Source: Nocardioides caldifontis (GTDB lineage Bacteria; Actinomycetota; Actinomycetes; Propionibacteriales; Nocardioidaceae). Taken from it: a stretch of 64,000 nucleotides of DNA. The notes below the pieces were generated by a model. It searched no databases and was not told where the DNA came from. It was given only the letters and a program-made list of their open reading frames with translations. The stretch spans positions 62,001 through 126,000 of the forward strand of contig NZ_VHIB01000013.1 in NCBI RefSeq assembly GCF_008087345.1, read 5' to 3'. The position numbers and the translations under genes are program-made. Positions 25,860-34,269 of this stretch are shown here, in pieces; positions within the stretch are counted from its first letter, which is position 1; every line of letters begins with the position of its first letter.

Positions 25860-25950
25860 TCTCCCCGATGCCCGTGAGGGGGTTCGGGGGCGAGCCTCGT
25901 GGTCGTGGTCGGCGCACGCCGGCCCGAAGACCGCTCCGAAGGAATCTCCC

Positions 25951-26760
25951 ATGTCCGTGTCCACCACCGCCGTACCCGTGGCCGCCGCCGGAGCCGTGCT
26001 GGCGGGGATCACCGTCGCCGCCGCGGCCGCCGCCGCGAGCTCCGGGGAGCCCGCCGGCTCCACGACGACGTACACCACGACCACCCCGCTCGTCTTCGGT
26101 GGCCCCGAGGGCACCGGCGCCCCCTCGCCCCTGCACGTCGCCGGGGCCGGCACGCGCGTGATCGACGTCGACGTCGCGCTCACCGGTCTCTCCGTCGCCG
26201 GGGACGACCGGGTCGACGCGGTGCTCGTGGGTCCCGACGGCCAGCGGGCCACCGTCCTCGAGGACGGCGCAGCGCCCGACCCGTCCCCCGCCGCCGGCAC
26301 CCTGGCGGTGTTCGAGGGCACCAATCCCAACGGCACCTGGCGGCTCCACGTCGACGACGGTGCCGGCTCGGGCGGCAGCCTGCAGGGCTGGTCCCTGCAG
26401 GTGACCAGCCACAGCCCGGGCGACGGCGTGCCGCCCCGCGTCGTGGCCACGGCCCCTGCACAGGTCGTCCCCGGCTCGGAGCTCCGGCTCACCCTGAGCG
26501 AGGCCGTGCGCCCGTCGACCGTCACCTCGTCGTCGGTGCAGCTCGTCGACAGCTCGACCGGCATCCCGGTGCACGCCGCGGTCACCTGGCGGGGGGACAC
26601 CAGGACCGTGCGCATCGACCCGGTGGACGACCTCGCACGCAGGACGCCGTACGTCGTGGTGGTCACCGACGAGGTGCGCGACCACGCCGGCAACCCGCTC
26701 GACCAGGACCCCGGCTCGCCCGGGGTCACCCCGAAGACCTGGTCGTTCAGCACCCGTTGA
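25951..26760 (+). CDS. Secreted protein with proprotein-convertase P domain and Ig-like domain
   Basis: 269 residues. N-terminal hydrophobic export segment (about 8-31, Ala/Val-rich). Residues ~45-155 read as a P-domain: VIDVDVALTGLSVAGDDRVDAVLVGPDGQRATVLEDGA ... FEGTNPNGTWRLHVDDGAGSGGSLQGWSLQV, the usual jelly roll with NGTWxLxVxD. Residues ~165-265 form a Big_5-like Ig domain (PPRVVATAPAQVVPGSELRLTLSEAVRPSTVTSSSVQL ... WSFSTR). No protease or sortase signal is seen, so probably a surface or exported binding protein. AAGGA upstream of ATG. Same strand as the LAL regulator. Confidence 0.8.
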   Translation: MSVSTTAVPVAAAGAVLAGITVAAAAAAASSGEPAGSTTTYTTTTPLVFGGPEGTGAPSPLHVAGAGTRVIDVDVALTGLSVAGDDRVDAVLVGPDGQRATVLEDGAAPDPSPAAGTLAVFEGTNPNGTWRLHVDDGAGSGGSLQGWSLQVTSHSPGDGVPPRVVATAPAQVVPGSELRLTLSEAVRPSTVTSSSVQLVDSSTGIPVHAAVTWRGDTRTVRIDPVDDLARRTPYVVVVTDEVRDHAGNPLDQDPGSPGVTPKTWSFSTR

Positions 26761-26795
26761 ACGGCACCCATCCCTTCCACATGAGGAGAACCACC

Positions 26796-27635
26796 ATGAC
26801 CCTTGACATCGACACCACCTCCGCCGGCTCCGCCGACCGCGCCCTCAAGGAGCGCCACCGCAAGATGTGGGCCTCCGGCGACTACCCCGCCGTCGTGAGC
26901 GAGGTGATCAGCGAGCTCGGCCCGGTCGTCACCGAGGCCGCCGGGATCGGGTCCGGGGACCGCGTCCTCGACGTCGCCGCCGGTGACGGCAACGTCGCGA
27001 TCCCCGCCGCCCGGCGGGGTGCCCGGGTCACCGCGAGCGACCTGACCCCCGAGCTGCTCTCCGTCGGCGCCCGCAAGGCCGAGGAGGCGGGCGTCGACGT
27101 CGAGTGGCAGGTCGACGACGCCGAGGCGCTGCGGTACGCCGACGACACGTTCGACGTCGTCACCTCCTGCGTCGGCGTGATGTTCGCGCCGCACCACCAG
27201 CGGGCGGCCGACGAGCTCGTCCGCGTGACCCGCCCCGGCGGGCGGATCGCGGTGCTGAGCTGGACGCCGGAGGGGTTCATCGGCCAGATGTTCGCGACGA
27301 TGAAGCCGTACGCGCCGGCTCCTCCGCCGGGGGCACAGCCCCCGCCGCTGTGGGGGCGTCCGGACCACGTGGAGCAGCTCCTCGGCGCGAAGGTCACCGA
27401 CCTGCGCACCGAGCGGCGCGTGGTGCGGGTGGCGCGCTTCGCCGGCGGCGAGGAGTTCCGGGACTTCTTCAAGCGGACCTACGGGCCGACGATCGTGACC
27501 TACCGCGCGATCGCCGAGGACCCGCAGAAGGTCGAGGCGCTCGACGCGGAGCTCGCCGCCCTGGGCGAGCGCCACCTCCACGACGGCGTCATGGAGTGGG
27601 AGTACCTGCTGGTCACCGCCCGCAAGGCCGGCTGA
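26796..27635 (+). CDS. Class I SAM-dependent methyltransferase
   Basis: 279 residues. Rossmann motif I RVLDVAAGDGNVAIPAARRGARVTASDLT, motif II-like AEALRYADDTFDVVTSCVGVMFAPHHQRAADELVRVTRPGGRIAVLSWTPEGFIGQMF, typical of the UbiE/COQ5-like small-molecule group. Substrate unknown. AGGAG precedes the ATG. Same direction as the secreted protein 35 bp upstream and followed by a clean terminator. Confidence 0.85.
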   Translation: MTLDIDTTSAGSADRALKERHRKMWASGDYPAVVSEVISELGPVVTEAAGIGSGDRVLDVAAGDGNVAIPAARRGARVTASDLTPELLSVGARKAEEAGVDVEWQVDDAEALRYADDTFDVVTSCVGVMFAPHHQRAADELVRVTRPGGRIAVLSWTPEGFIGQMFATMKPYAPAPPPGAQPPPLWGRPDHVEQLLGAKVTDLRTERRVVRVARFAGGEEFRDFFKRTYGPTIVTYRAIAEDPQKVEALDAELAALGERHLHDGVMEWEYLLVTARKAG

Positions 27636-27652
27636 CCCCGGACGACGAACGA

Positions 27653-27678
27653 CGCCCCGAGGCTCTGACCTCGGGGCG
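27653..27678 (+). terminator. Terminator after the methyltransferase gene
   Basis: CGCCCCGAGG (27653-27662) pairs with CCTCGGGGCG (27669-27678), 6-nt loop, 17 bp after the stop. The next ~280 bp up to the 6C RNA contain no supportable gene. Confidence 0.8.
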
Positions 27679-27959
27679 CCTTCGCGTTCCGGCGTGGCCG
27701 GCGATGCCGAGCCCCGCACCGACCCTCGTCACGGCGCGGGACCGCCACAGCCGGCTCGAGCCCACCCGTCGACCGGTTCTGGACCGACGGATGGGCCCTC
27801 GAGCCCGGGGGGGCACCTCTCACGCTAGGAGCGGACCGACCTCGTGGAAGCGTCTGTCTGACCCGTTCGGGTACCTAGTTCTTGGTCAACTGTGACTACG
27901 CACGAGGTGTAAGAACTGCACGAACGGGCACAACAAGGTCGTCAGGGGGCTCTCGGGAC

Positions 27960-28072
27960 TTCAGGACCCACAGGGGGAACTCCGCGACGACGCGCACGCC
28001 TGCCTGCCTCCCACAGGCCCGTGCGAAGAGCCCCGGTCGATACCTCCCACGTCGACCGGGGCTCGTCCTCTT
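27960..28072 (+). ncRNA. 6C small RNA
   Basis: Two stem-loops with C-rich loops, the hallmark of actinobacterial 6C RNA (B11 in Mycobacterium). Stem-loop 1: CGCACG (27993-27998) with CGTGCG (28020-28025) plus inner GCCTG/CAGGC around loop CCTCCCA. Stem-loop 2: GAGCCCCGGTCGA (28028-28040) with TCGACCGGGGCTC (28052-28064) around a loop containing ACCTCCCAC, followed by GTCCTCTTTGTT as an intrinsic terminator. In other species 6C pairs through its C-rich loops with G-rich ribosome-binding regions of target mRNAs. The 5' end is estimated from the usual length; the 3' part is well defined. Confidence 0.85.
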
Positions 28073-28291
28073 TGTTAGTCCCGGTCATGGGTGCTCCGAT
28101 CATGTCCGTCGGCAGCTCTCCGAGCGTCTGGGGATGTCAACGGACATGAATCAGTGCTCACGTCCGAGGGACGGCGTCAATCTGGCGGTCGCCGTTGCTT
28201 CTGACAACTCTGGCGTCCTGTCGGAGCGGCCTCTTAAGGTCCGAGCGTTGCAATGGGGGCAGGGCCGCCGGGGGTGGGCGTCCCATCACAT

Positions 28292-28335
28292 GCCGAACCC
28301 CGCGCCGGACCTCCCAGACCGGCGCGGGGTTCGGC
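28292..28335 (-). terminator. Strong hairpin downstream of rnpB
   Basis: GCCGAACCCCGCGCC (28292-28306) is perfectly complementary to GGCGCGGGGTTCGGC (28321-28335): a 15-bp stem with a 14-nt loop, about 25 bp past the rnpB 3' end. The stretch 28073-28291 holds no gene I can support. Confidence 0.8.
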
Positions 28336-28359
28336 TCTGTGAAGTGAGCGCGTGGGTGA

Positions 28360-28766
28360 GCGGATGAGCTGACCTGTAGGCCGGGTTCTGTCCTCGCGCA
28401 CCTCGCGGTGCCTGCGATGGGCGACCATCCATCTGGGACCACCGTCACCGGTGGCCTCGTGCGATCTACCCGCGAGCTCGGGCGGGCCGCCCTCGAACGC
28501 TCGCGCAGACGCCGTACGGCGTCCTCTTGATCTTGCTCCGGGTGGGGTTTACCGAGCCGCTCCGGTCACCCGGAACGCTGGTGGTCTCTTGCACCACCGT
28601 TTCACCCTTACCGCCGGGCCGGAGCCCGGAGGCGGTCTGTTTTCTGTGGCACTGTCCCGCGGGTCACCCCGGGTGGGTGTTACCCACCACCCTGCCCTGT
28701 GGAGCCCGGACCTTCCTCGACCCCCGTGTCGCCACGAGGACCGCGGTCGCCCGGTCAGCTCATCCG
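28360..28766 (-). ncRNA. rnpB: RNase P RNA, bacterial type A
   Basis: The ends pair: GCGGATGAGCTGACC (plus strand 28360-28374) with GGTCAGCTCATCCGC (28752-28766). On the minus strand the RNA begins near GCGGATGAGCTGACCGGGCG and ends ACAGAACCCGGCCTACAGGTCAGCTC, the conserved P1/CR-V end. The plus strand shows the complement of the conserved core, including CTCTTGCACCACCGTTTCACC (partial) and the CGACCATCCATCTGGG segment. Catalytic RNA for tRNA 5' maturation. A TACACT hexamer at 28780-28775 is a likely -10. Ends are accurate to a few bases. Confidence 0.93.
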
Positions 28767-28937
28767 CAGTCGTCAGTGTAGGACCGGGCGGGAATTCAGG
28801 TAGGCGGACGGGTCACTTCCCCGTCGTATCTGCCTCGTCGCGGTGGCATCGTCGTCGATGTCAGCCGCTGGGTGGGAGGAAGCGCTGGCAGGGACCGCCA
28901 CAGGTTGGGAGCGGCGGCGGTCCGGTTCGGTGCCCGT

Positions 28938-28981
28938 GTGCCGTGGAGAGTCCTGACCCCCCGTGGGGCGCTCCACGGCAC
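28938..28981 (-). terminator. Terminator after the RNB exonuclease gene
   Basis: GTGCCGTGGAG (28938-28948) pairs perfectly with CTCCACGGCAC (28971-28981); the loop contains a smaller CCCC/GGGG stem. Lies 17 bp past the exonuclease stop and before rnpB. Nothing else is seen in 28781-28937. Confidence 0.7.
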
Positions 28982-28997
28982 TCGGCCGTGCCCGGGG

Positions 28998-30440
28998 TCA
29001 GGGCAGCTCGAACTCGACCCGGCGGTCGTCCGGGTCCGCGGAGACCAGCACGACCTCCACCTCGGTCCCGAGCGGCAGCGGCTCCCCGGACGCCGACCTC
29101 ACCCGGGCCTCGACCGCAGGCGCGGCGACGACGACCCGCCCGCGGTCCGGCTTCTTCTCCTCGACGTCGACGACCGAGCCGCGGAACCGCCGGCCCACCT
29201 GGTCGCGCAGCAGCACCGCCTCGACGAGGTCGAGGACGCCGCGCTCGTACGCGTTCGCCCGACGGCCGGACTCCTGCATCGTCGCCGGCAGCCCGGGCAA
29301 CCGCTCGCGCACCCACTCCGGGACCGGCCGTCCCTCGCAGAGCGCCACGCAGCACTCGAGCGCGTAGCGGTCCACCAGCCGGCGCAGCGGCGCCGTGACG
29401 TGGGAGTACGGCGCCGCGATCGCGGAGTGGAGCGGCTGCTCGGGGAGCGGCCCGTCGAACGCCACGTAGCCGGAGCCCCGCAGCAGCGACGTCGCCTCGT
29501 TGAGCAGTGCCGCGTGGTCGGCCCGGGTGGCGTCGAGGCGACGGATGAGCTCGGCGTACGGCTCCTCCACGGGCCAGTGGACCCCGAGGGCGCCCGCCAC
29601 CCGGCGCAGCCGCTCGACGTCGCGCGGGTCCGCCGGTGGCACGGTCCGCAGCACCCCGACTCCGCCGTCGAGCATGAGCGCCGCGGCCGCCATCCCGGTG
29701 AGCAACGAGATCTGCGCGTTCCACCCCTCCACCGGAAGGGGCTCGCGGTAGCCGAGCTCCCACCGGCCGTCGACCCGGGTGACCTCCTGGTCGGGCAGCG
29801 GCAGGTTCACCCCACCGCGGTCACGCTCGCGGGCGAGCCGGAGCTCCCCCACCTCGCGGAGCAGCTCGAGCGCGGGGTCGGCGGTCCCGGCGTCGAGCGC
29901 GGCCTGCACCCCGTCGTACGACAGCTTGGCGCGGCTGCGCACCACCGCCCGCTCCAGCCGTACGGCGGTCTGCTCGCCGGCCTCGTCGAGGTCGATGCTC
30001 CACAGCAGCGCCGCACGCGGGCCGTCGGGCAGCAGCGAGCACGCCTCCTCGGAGATCCGGGGCGGGTGCAGCGGCACCTTGGACCCGGGGCCGTAGAGCG
30101 TCTCCCCACGCCGGTGCGCCTCCTGGTCGACCGCTCCGCCGGGGTGGACGGACGAGGCGACGTCCGCGATCGCGTAGTGCACCCGGTAGCCGCTCCCCCG
30201 GCGCTCGAGGTGGAGCGCCTGGTCGAGGTCGCGGGCGCTCTCGGGGTCGATCGTGACGAGCGGCAGGTCGGTCCGGTCGAGGGGCGGCAGCGTGGGCGCC
30301 GCGGCCGACTCCTCCGCCTCCGCGAGGACCTCCGCCGCGAACTCCCCCGGCGTGCCGAGCTCCTCGTGGAGCCTCGCCAACCCTTCTGCGAGCGCGGCGT
30401 CGTCCCCTCCGCGCCGTACCCTCACCACCCGTCTCGGCAC
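28998..30440 (-). CDS. RNB-domain 3'-5' exoribonuclease (RNase II family)
   Basis: 480 residues from GTG 30440, which has GGAAGGGG 7 nt upstream. RNB catalytic block LPLVTIDPESARDLDQALHLERR (metal-binding Asp residues), VHYAIADVASSVHPGGAVDQEAHRRGETLYGPG, HPPRISEEACSLLPDGPRAALLW, then YSHVTAPLRRLVDRYALE near the end. The C-terminal ~60 residues form a short beta domain in place of a full S1. No N-terminal cold-shock domains, so this is the compact actinobacterial form rather than RNase R. Degrades single-stranded RNA. Shares a divergent promoter region with yaaA. Confidence 0.88.
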   Translation of the reverse strand: MPRRVVRVRRGGDDAALAEGLARLHEELGTPGEFAAEVLAEAEESAAAPTLPPLDRTDLPLVTIDPESARDLDQALHLERRGSGYRVHYAIADVASSVHPGGAVDQEAHRRGETLYGPGSKVPLHPPRISEEACSLLPDGPRAALLWSIDLDEAGEQTAVRLERAVVRSRAKLSYDGVQAALDAGTADPALELLREVGELRLARERDRGGVNLPLPDQEVTRVDGRWELGYREPLPVEGWNAQISLLTGMAAAALMLDGGVGVLRTVPPADPRDVERLRRVAGALGVHWPVEEPYAELIRRLDATRADHAALLNEATSLLRGSGYVAFDGPLPEQPLHSAIAAPYSHVTAPLRRLVDRYALECCVALCEGRPVPEWVRERLPGLPATMQESGRRANAYERGVLDLVEAVLLRDQVGRRFRGSVVDVEEKKPDRGRVVVAAPAVEARVRSASGEPLPLGTEVEVVLVSADPDDRRVEFELP

Positions 30441-30472
30441 TGCGGTGCCCCTTCCTGCACGTCGCCCCGGCC

Positions 30473-30482
30473 ACTCTAGGGT
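30473..30482. promoter_or_regulatory. Overlapping divergent -10 elements (RNB / yaaA)
   Basis: ACTCTAGGGT contains TAGGGT on the plus strand (30477-30482), 7 nt before GTG 30490 of yaaA, and TAGAGT on the minus strand (30478-30473), ~32 nt before the RNB start. The shared TA step means the two promoters cannot be open at once. Confidence 0.5.
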
Positions 30483-30489
30483 GGTCGCC

Positions 30490-31260
30490 GTGCTGATCCT
30501 GCTGCCGCCGTCGGAGGGCAAGAGGGCGCCGCGCCGGGGGGCAGCGCTCGACCTGTCGGGGCTCGCCTTCCCCGCCCTGGAGCCGGCCCGCGCCGAGCTG
30601 CTCGACGCGCTGGTCACGTTGTGCACCGGCGACCGCGAGAAGGCCGCCGAAGCGCTGGGGCTCGGAACGACCCAGCTCGCCGAGGTCGACCGGGACGCCG
30701 GGCTCGCGACCGCGCCGACCGCGCGTGCGGACCACGTCTACAGCGGCGTCCTCTACGAGGCGCTCGACCTGCCCGGACTGCCGGCGGCGGCGAAGCGGCG
30801 GGCCACGGCGCGGCTCGCGATCGCCTCCGGGCTGTTCGGGATCGTCCGCCCCGACGACCGGATCCCGGCGTACCGGCTCTCGGGCCAGGTGACGCTGCCC
30901 GGCGTGGGCTCGGTGGCCCGCTACTGGGGCGCGCGGCTGGCGCCGGCGCTCGGGGAGGCCGCGGGCGACGGGCTGGTCGTCGACCTGCGCTCCTCGGCAT
31001 ACGCACCGTTCTGGAAGCCCGCCAAGCACGAGGTCGACCGCGTCGTCACCGTCCGGGTGCTCCACGAGGCCGACGGCCGGCGCAAGGTCGTCTCGCACTT
31101 CAACAAGGCGACGAAGGGGCGGCTCGTGCGCGACCTGCTCCTCGACGGTGCGGCGCCGCGTCGGCCCGCCGGGCTCCGGGAGGCGCTCGGCGACCTCGGG
31201 TGGCACGTGGAGGAGGCCGGCTCGCCGACACGTCTCGACGTGGTGGTGACCGAGCTGTGA
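30490..31260 (+). CDS. yaaA: YaaA/DUF328 peroxide-stress protein
   Basis: 256 residues beginning VLILLPPSEGKRAPRRG, the family signature. Later conserved blocks: VYSGVLYEALDL, ASGLFGIVRPDDRIPAYRL, LVVDLRSSAYAPFWKP and VSHFNKATKGRLVRDLL. In E. coli YaaA lowers free iron and protects DNA during peroxide stress and it has a DNA-binding fold. GTG 30490 rather than GTG 30481 because it fits the family start and lies 7 nt after TAGGGT. GTGA overlap with the next gene. Confidence 0.92.
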   Translation: MLILLPPSEGKRAPRRGAALDLSGLAFPALEPARAELLDALVTLCTGDREKAAEALGLGTTQLAEVDRDAGLATAPTARADHVYSGVLYEALDLPGLPAAAKRRATARLAIASGLFGIVRPDDRIPAYRLSGQVTLPGVGSVARYWGARLAPALGEAAGDGLVVDLRSSAYAPFWKPAKHEVDRVVTVRVLHEADGRRKVVSHFNKATKGRLVRDLLLDGAAPRRPAGLREALGDLGWHVEEAGSPTRLDVVVTEL

Positions 31261-31766
31261 GCGAGGAGCCGGGTCCGGCTCTCGTGATCGCCGCGGAGGA
31301 CCCGCGCCGCGACGACGTGCGGGCGCTGCTCTCCGTCCACCTGGCCTTCGCCGACGAGCACAGCCCTCCCGAGGACGTCCACGCGCTCGACGTCGAGGGG
31401 CTCCTCGACCCGCGGCTGACGCTCTTCGGCGGGCGGGTTGACGGCACCCTGGTCGTGATCGGCGCGCTGCGCCGGCTGGCGCGCGACCATGCCGAGCTCA
31501 AGTCGATGCACACCGCCGCGGCCGCTCGCGGGCGTGGCCACGGCCGGGCGATGCTCGAGCACCTGCTCCGGGTGGCTCGCGAGGAAGGGCTGCGGCGCGT
31601 CAGCCTCGAGACCGGCACCATGACGGCGTTCGAGGCGGCCCGGTCGCTCTACGCGGGCGCGGGGTTCGTCCCCTGCCCGCCGTTCGGCGACTACCCGGGC
31701 AGCCGCAACAGCACGTGCATGACGCTGCTGCTCGCCCCCGGGGACGCCGCGTCAGCCTCGGAGTGA
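31257..31766 (+). CDS. GNAT-family N-acetyltransferase
   Basis: 169 residues. Central strand [56 protein letters not shown] contains the acetyl-CoA loop RGRGHG, and [19 protein letters not shown] is the usual end. [14 protein letters not shown] matches the subgroup of small YsnE-like acetyltransferases. Translationally coupled to yaaA by GTGA. Its 3' end overlaps the convergent chemotaxis-like gene by 15 bp. Confidence 0.87.
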   Translation: MSEEPGPALVIAAEDPRRDDVRALLSVHLAFADEHSPPEDVHALDVEGLLDPRLTLFGGRVDGTLVVIGALRRLARDHAELKSMHTAAAARGRGHGRAMLEHLLRVAREEGLRRVSLETGTMTAFEAARSLYAGAGFVPCPPFGDYPGSRNSTCMTLLLAPGDAASASE

Positions 31767-33068
31767 GGCGATCTCGCGGAGGTCGCTGGCCATCCGGTCG
31801 GACTCCCCCGCCGCGCTCGCGATCGCCTGGCGCGCCTGCACGGTGGCGCTGGTCTGCTCCTCGACGGCCGAGGAGATCGTCGCCTGCGCCTCGACCACCT
31901 GGGTGATGACGTGCCGGATCCGGCCGATCGACTCGGTGACGGTGGCGGTGTCGGTGTGCACCGAGCCGACGACCTCGCGGATCCCCTCCGTGGCGTTCTG
32001 CGTCTCCTGGGCGAGCTTCTTCACCTCGCTCGCGACGACCGCGAACCCCTTGCCCGCCTCGTCGGCGCGCGCCGCCTCGATGGTGGCGTTGAGCGCGAGG
32101 ACGTGGGTCTGGTCGGCGATCGAGGTGATGGTCTGCGCCATCTGCTCGACCCGGGCCATCGTCCGGGTCAGCCGGTCCATCAGCGCGACGCTGGTGTGGA
32201 TCTCGGTGTCCGCCTCGGCAGCCGTGGTCGAGGCCTGGGCGGCGGCGGTGGCGACCTCGCGGATGACCCGCAGCAGCGACTCCATCTCGTCGGTCGCGGT
32301 GCCGACGTTGCCGTGCAGCCGGTCGCCGGCCTGCTCGAGCTCGGCGAGCCGGCTGGCCAGCACCGCGGCCGTCCGCTCCCGCTCGGCCATCCGGCGGGCG
32401 GCGTCCTCGGCAGCCTGCGCCCGCTCGTCGGCGAGCGCGGCCTGCGCCTCGGCCTGCGCGAGGGCCTGCTGCTCCGCCCGCCGCTGCTCGGCGCGCCGTC
32501 GCCGCTCGGCCTCCTCGGTGAACCGCCACCCGAGGGCGAGCCCCACCGCCATCACGAGGAGCAGGCCGGCGTGCAGCAGGGCGAACCCGAGCGGGTTGCC
32601 CTGCGCACCGGCGTCGGAGAACACCGCGTCGGCGTCGAGCGAGCCGAGCACGAAGTGGTGGCCGGCGACGAGCGCGATGGCCAGCAGGAACGGCGACCAG
32701 TCCTGGTAGAGCGCGACGAGCGCCAGCATCACGTAGAAGTGGATGTGGATGTCGGTCAGCCCGCCGGTCAGGTGCACCAGCACCGTCGAGACCATCATCA
32801 GCGCGAGCCCGACCAGGCTGGCCCGCGCCGACTGCGACAGCTGGAGCTGGCCGAGGGCACAGGCGGCGACGATCACGGCCACGCCACCCCACATCGGTGC
32901 ACCGCCGACCTCGAGCACGACCGACAGCACCACGAGCACCGGCACCTGGGCCAGGGCCACCAGGGTGAGCATCCGGTGGCGCGCCACGAAGGCGTGCTCC
33001 TCCAGCCGGACCCCGCGGGGGACCCACGCCAGCGACCCGGACGCCGCCGTCGTCTCGACATCACTCAT
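31752..33068 (-). CDS. Methyl-accepting chemotaxis-type protein with histidine-rich membrane sensor
   Basis: 438 residues. N-terminal ~190 residues hold about six transmembrane helices with conserved histidines: [33 protein letters not shown] and [10 protein letters not shown] coiled coil ([29 protein letters not shown]) follows, then a methyl-accepting signalling hairpin whose tip [37 protein letters not shown] is canonical. No HAMP and no periplasmic sensor domain, so the signal is probably sensed in the membrane. No chemotaxis or flagellar genes are in the window. The same membrane module occurs in the kinase at 43260-44612. A GGACCTATGTCC box lies 53 nt upstream. Confidence 0.9.
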   Translation of the reverse strand: MSDVETTAASGSLAWVPRGVRLEEHAFVARHRMLTLVALAQVPVLVVLSVVLEVGGAPMWGGVAVIVAACALGQLQLSQSARASLVGLALMMVSTVLVHLTGGLTDIHIHFYVMLALVALYQDWSPFLLAIALVAGHHFVLGSLDADAVFSDAGAQGNPLGFALLHAGLLLVMAVGLALGWRFTEEAERRRRAEQRRAEQQALAQAEAQAALADERAQAAEDAARRMAERERTAAVLASRLAELEQAGDRLHGNVGTATDEMESLLRVIREVATAAAQASTTAAEADTEIHTSVALMDRLTRTMARVEQMAQTITSIADQTHVLALNATIEAARADEAGKGFAVVASEVKKLAQETQNATEGIREVVGSVHTDTATVTESIGRIRHVITQVVEAQATISSAVEEQTSATVQARQAIASAAGESDRMASDLREIASLRG

Positions 33069-33117
33069 GCCGCTTCGATCGGCGCGAACCTCCCCCTGCT
33101 GAGCGGTCGGCCCCGGA

Positions 33118-34269
33118 TCAGGACATAGGTCCCGGCTGCCCGTTGAGGAGCCGTACGACGGGCCGGCCGTCGGGGTACCAGGCGAGCACGGTGACCGACC
33201 CCGGGGCGACCTCGGTCCGGAAGACCGCCTTCAACGGCGACTGGAGGACGTCGAGGGTGAGCAGCTGGATCGGCGTCAGGTGGGTCAGCGCCACCACCGT
33301 GCGGCCGCGGTGCTTCTCGAGGATCCGGTCGCGGGTCTCCGCCATGCGCGCGACCATGCCGGTCAACGAGTCGCCGGTGCCGCCCGCAGGGAGCCCGGGG
33401 TCGGCGAGCCACGCGAGGAACCGCTCCTGGTCGCGCTCCACGACCTCCTGGTAGGTCAGCCCCTCCCAGGCGCCGAAGCCGGCTTCGACGAGCCCGTCGT
33501 CGACCTCGTAGCCGAGCTCGAACCGGGCGGCGAGGATGTCGGCGCTCTCGCGCGTGCGGCGCAGCGGCGAGCTGAGCAGCACCGGTGACCGCTCGGCGAG
33601 CGGTGCCAGCCAGTCCGCCGTCGCCCGCAGCTGGGCGCGGCCGTCGTCGTCGAGCCCCGGGTCGGCCCCGGTGCGGCCGCTGAACACCCGCGCCTTGGTC
33701 GCCGCGGTGTCGCCGTGCCGGACCAGCACCAACGTCGTCGGCGAGCCCTGCTCCCAGGGCGGGGTGAACTCCCCCGTGTCCTCCTGCTGCCGGTCCGCCT
33801 CCTCGGCCGCGGCGACGGTGACGGTGTCGGCGGGCACGTGACCGCCGATGACGACGCCCTCGGGACCGTCGAGCGCCTCGTTGGCGAGCCGGTCGGCGTG
33901 CTTGTTGCGCTCGCGCGGGACCCAGGTGAACGTCGTCACCGGAGGCACCAGCCGGTTGGCCTGGATCGCCAGCGGCTTCATCGAGGGGTGCTTGATCTTC
34001 CAGTTGCCGCGCATCTGCTCGACGACGAGCTTGGAGTCCATGCGCACCTCGAGCTCCGCGCCCTCGGCGTGCTCGTGGTAGAGCTCGAGCGCGGCGATGA
34101 GGCCGCGGTACTCCGCCACGTTGTTGGTGGCGACCCCGATCCGCTCGGCACGCTCGGCGATGACGGCGCCGGTGTCGGCGTCCTTGAGCACCGCGCCGTA
34201 CGCGGCGTTGCCGGGGTTGCCCCGTGACCCGCCGTCGGCCTCCGCGACGACGGCGCGGTAGGCCGCCAT
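33118..34269 (-). CDS. Fused RNase HI / acid phosphatase
   Basis: 383 residues. RNase HI half (1-~140): [22 protein letters not shown] (first Asp), [16 protein letters not shown] (Glu), [12 protein letters not shown] (Asp) and [11 protein letters not shown] (Asp), the complete DEDD set. Phosphoglycerate-mutase-like half (~180-383): [21 protein letters not shown] (catalytic His), [31 protein letters not shown] and [12 protein letters not shown] (second His). This fusion is typical of actinobacteria (Rv2228c), where the second half acts as alpha-ribazole phosphatase. ATG overlaps the zinc-ribbon stop by one base (TGATG). Part of a Nif3-zinc-ribbon-RNaseH row also conserved in the phylum. Confidence 0.93.
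   Translation of the reverse strand: MAAYRAVVAEADGGSRGNPGNAAYGAVLKDADTGAVIAERAERIGVATNNVAEYRGLIAALELYHEHAEGAELEVRMDSKLVVEQMRGNWKIKHPSMKPLAIQANRLVPPVTTFTWVPRERNKHADRLANEALDGPEGVVIGGHVPADTVTVAAAEEADRQQEDTGEFTPPWEQGSPTTLVLVRHGDTAATKARVFSGRTGADPGLDDDGRAQLRATADWLAPLAERSPVLLSSPLRRTRESADILAARFELGYEVDDGLVEAGFGAWEGLTYQEVVERDQERFLAWLADPGLPAGGTGDSLTGMVARMAETRDRILEKHRGRTVVALTHLTPIQLLTLDVLQSPLKAVFRTEVAPGSVTVLAWYPDGRPVVRLLNGQPGPMS
33121..33132 (-). promoter_or_regulatory. DevR/DosR-like box upstream of the methyl-accepting protein gene
   Basis: GGACCTATGTCC read on the minus strand, then TGATCC. It lies in the last codons of the RNase H/phosphatase gene and 52 nt before ATG 33068. Identical in sequence, orientation and spacing to the site at 1092-1103. 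Confidence 0.45.

Noticed and set aside
23212-26685. Very long minus-strand reading frame opposite the LuxR regulator
   Set aside because: Sense strand carries clear Walker and HTH motifs; the antisense frame shows the composition expected from codon bias alone.
27815-27830. Minus-strand promoter-like GCTCCTAGCGTGAG resembling the TasA-type -10 region
   Set aside because: CTGTTACC and CTCCGTGTGG are absent at the required spacing, and it points into the methyltransferase terminator with no gene to drive.
27882-28367. Open frame over the 6C region
   Set aside because: It crosses two RNA hairpins and a T-tract, has no ribosome site and its composition is not coding-like.
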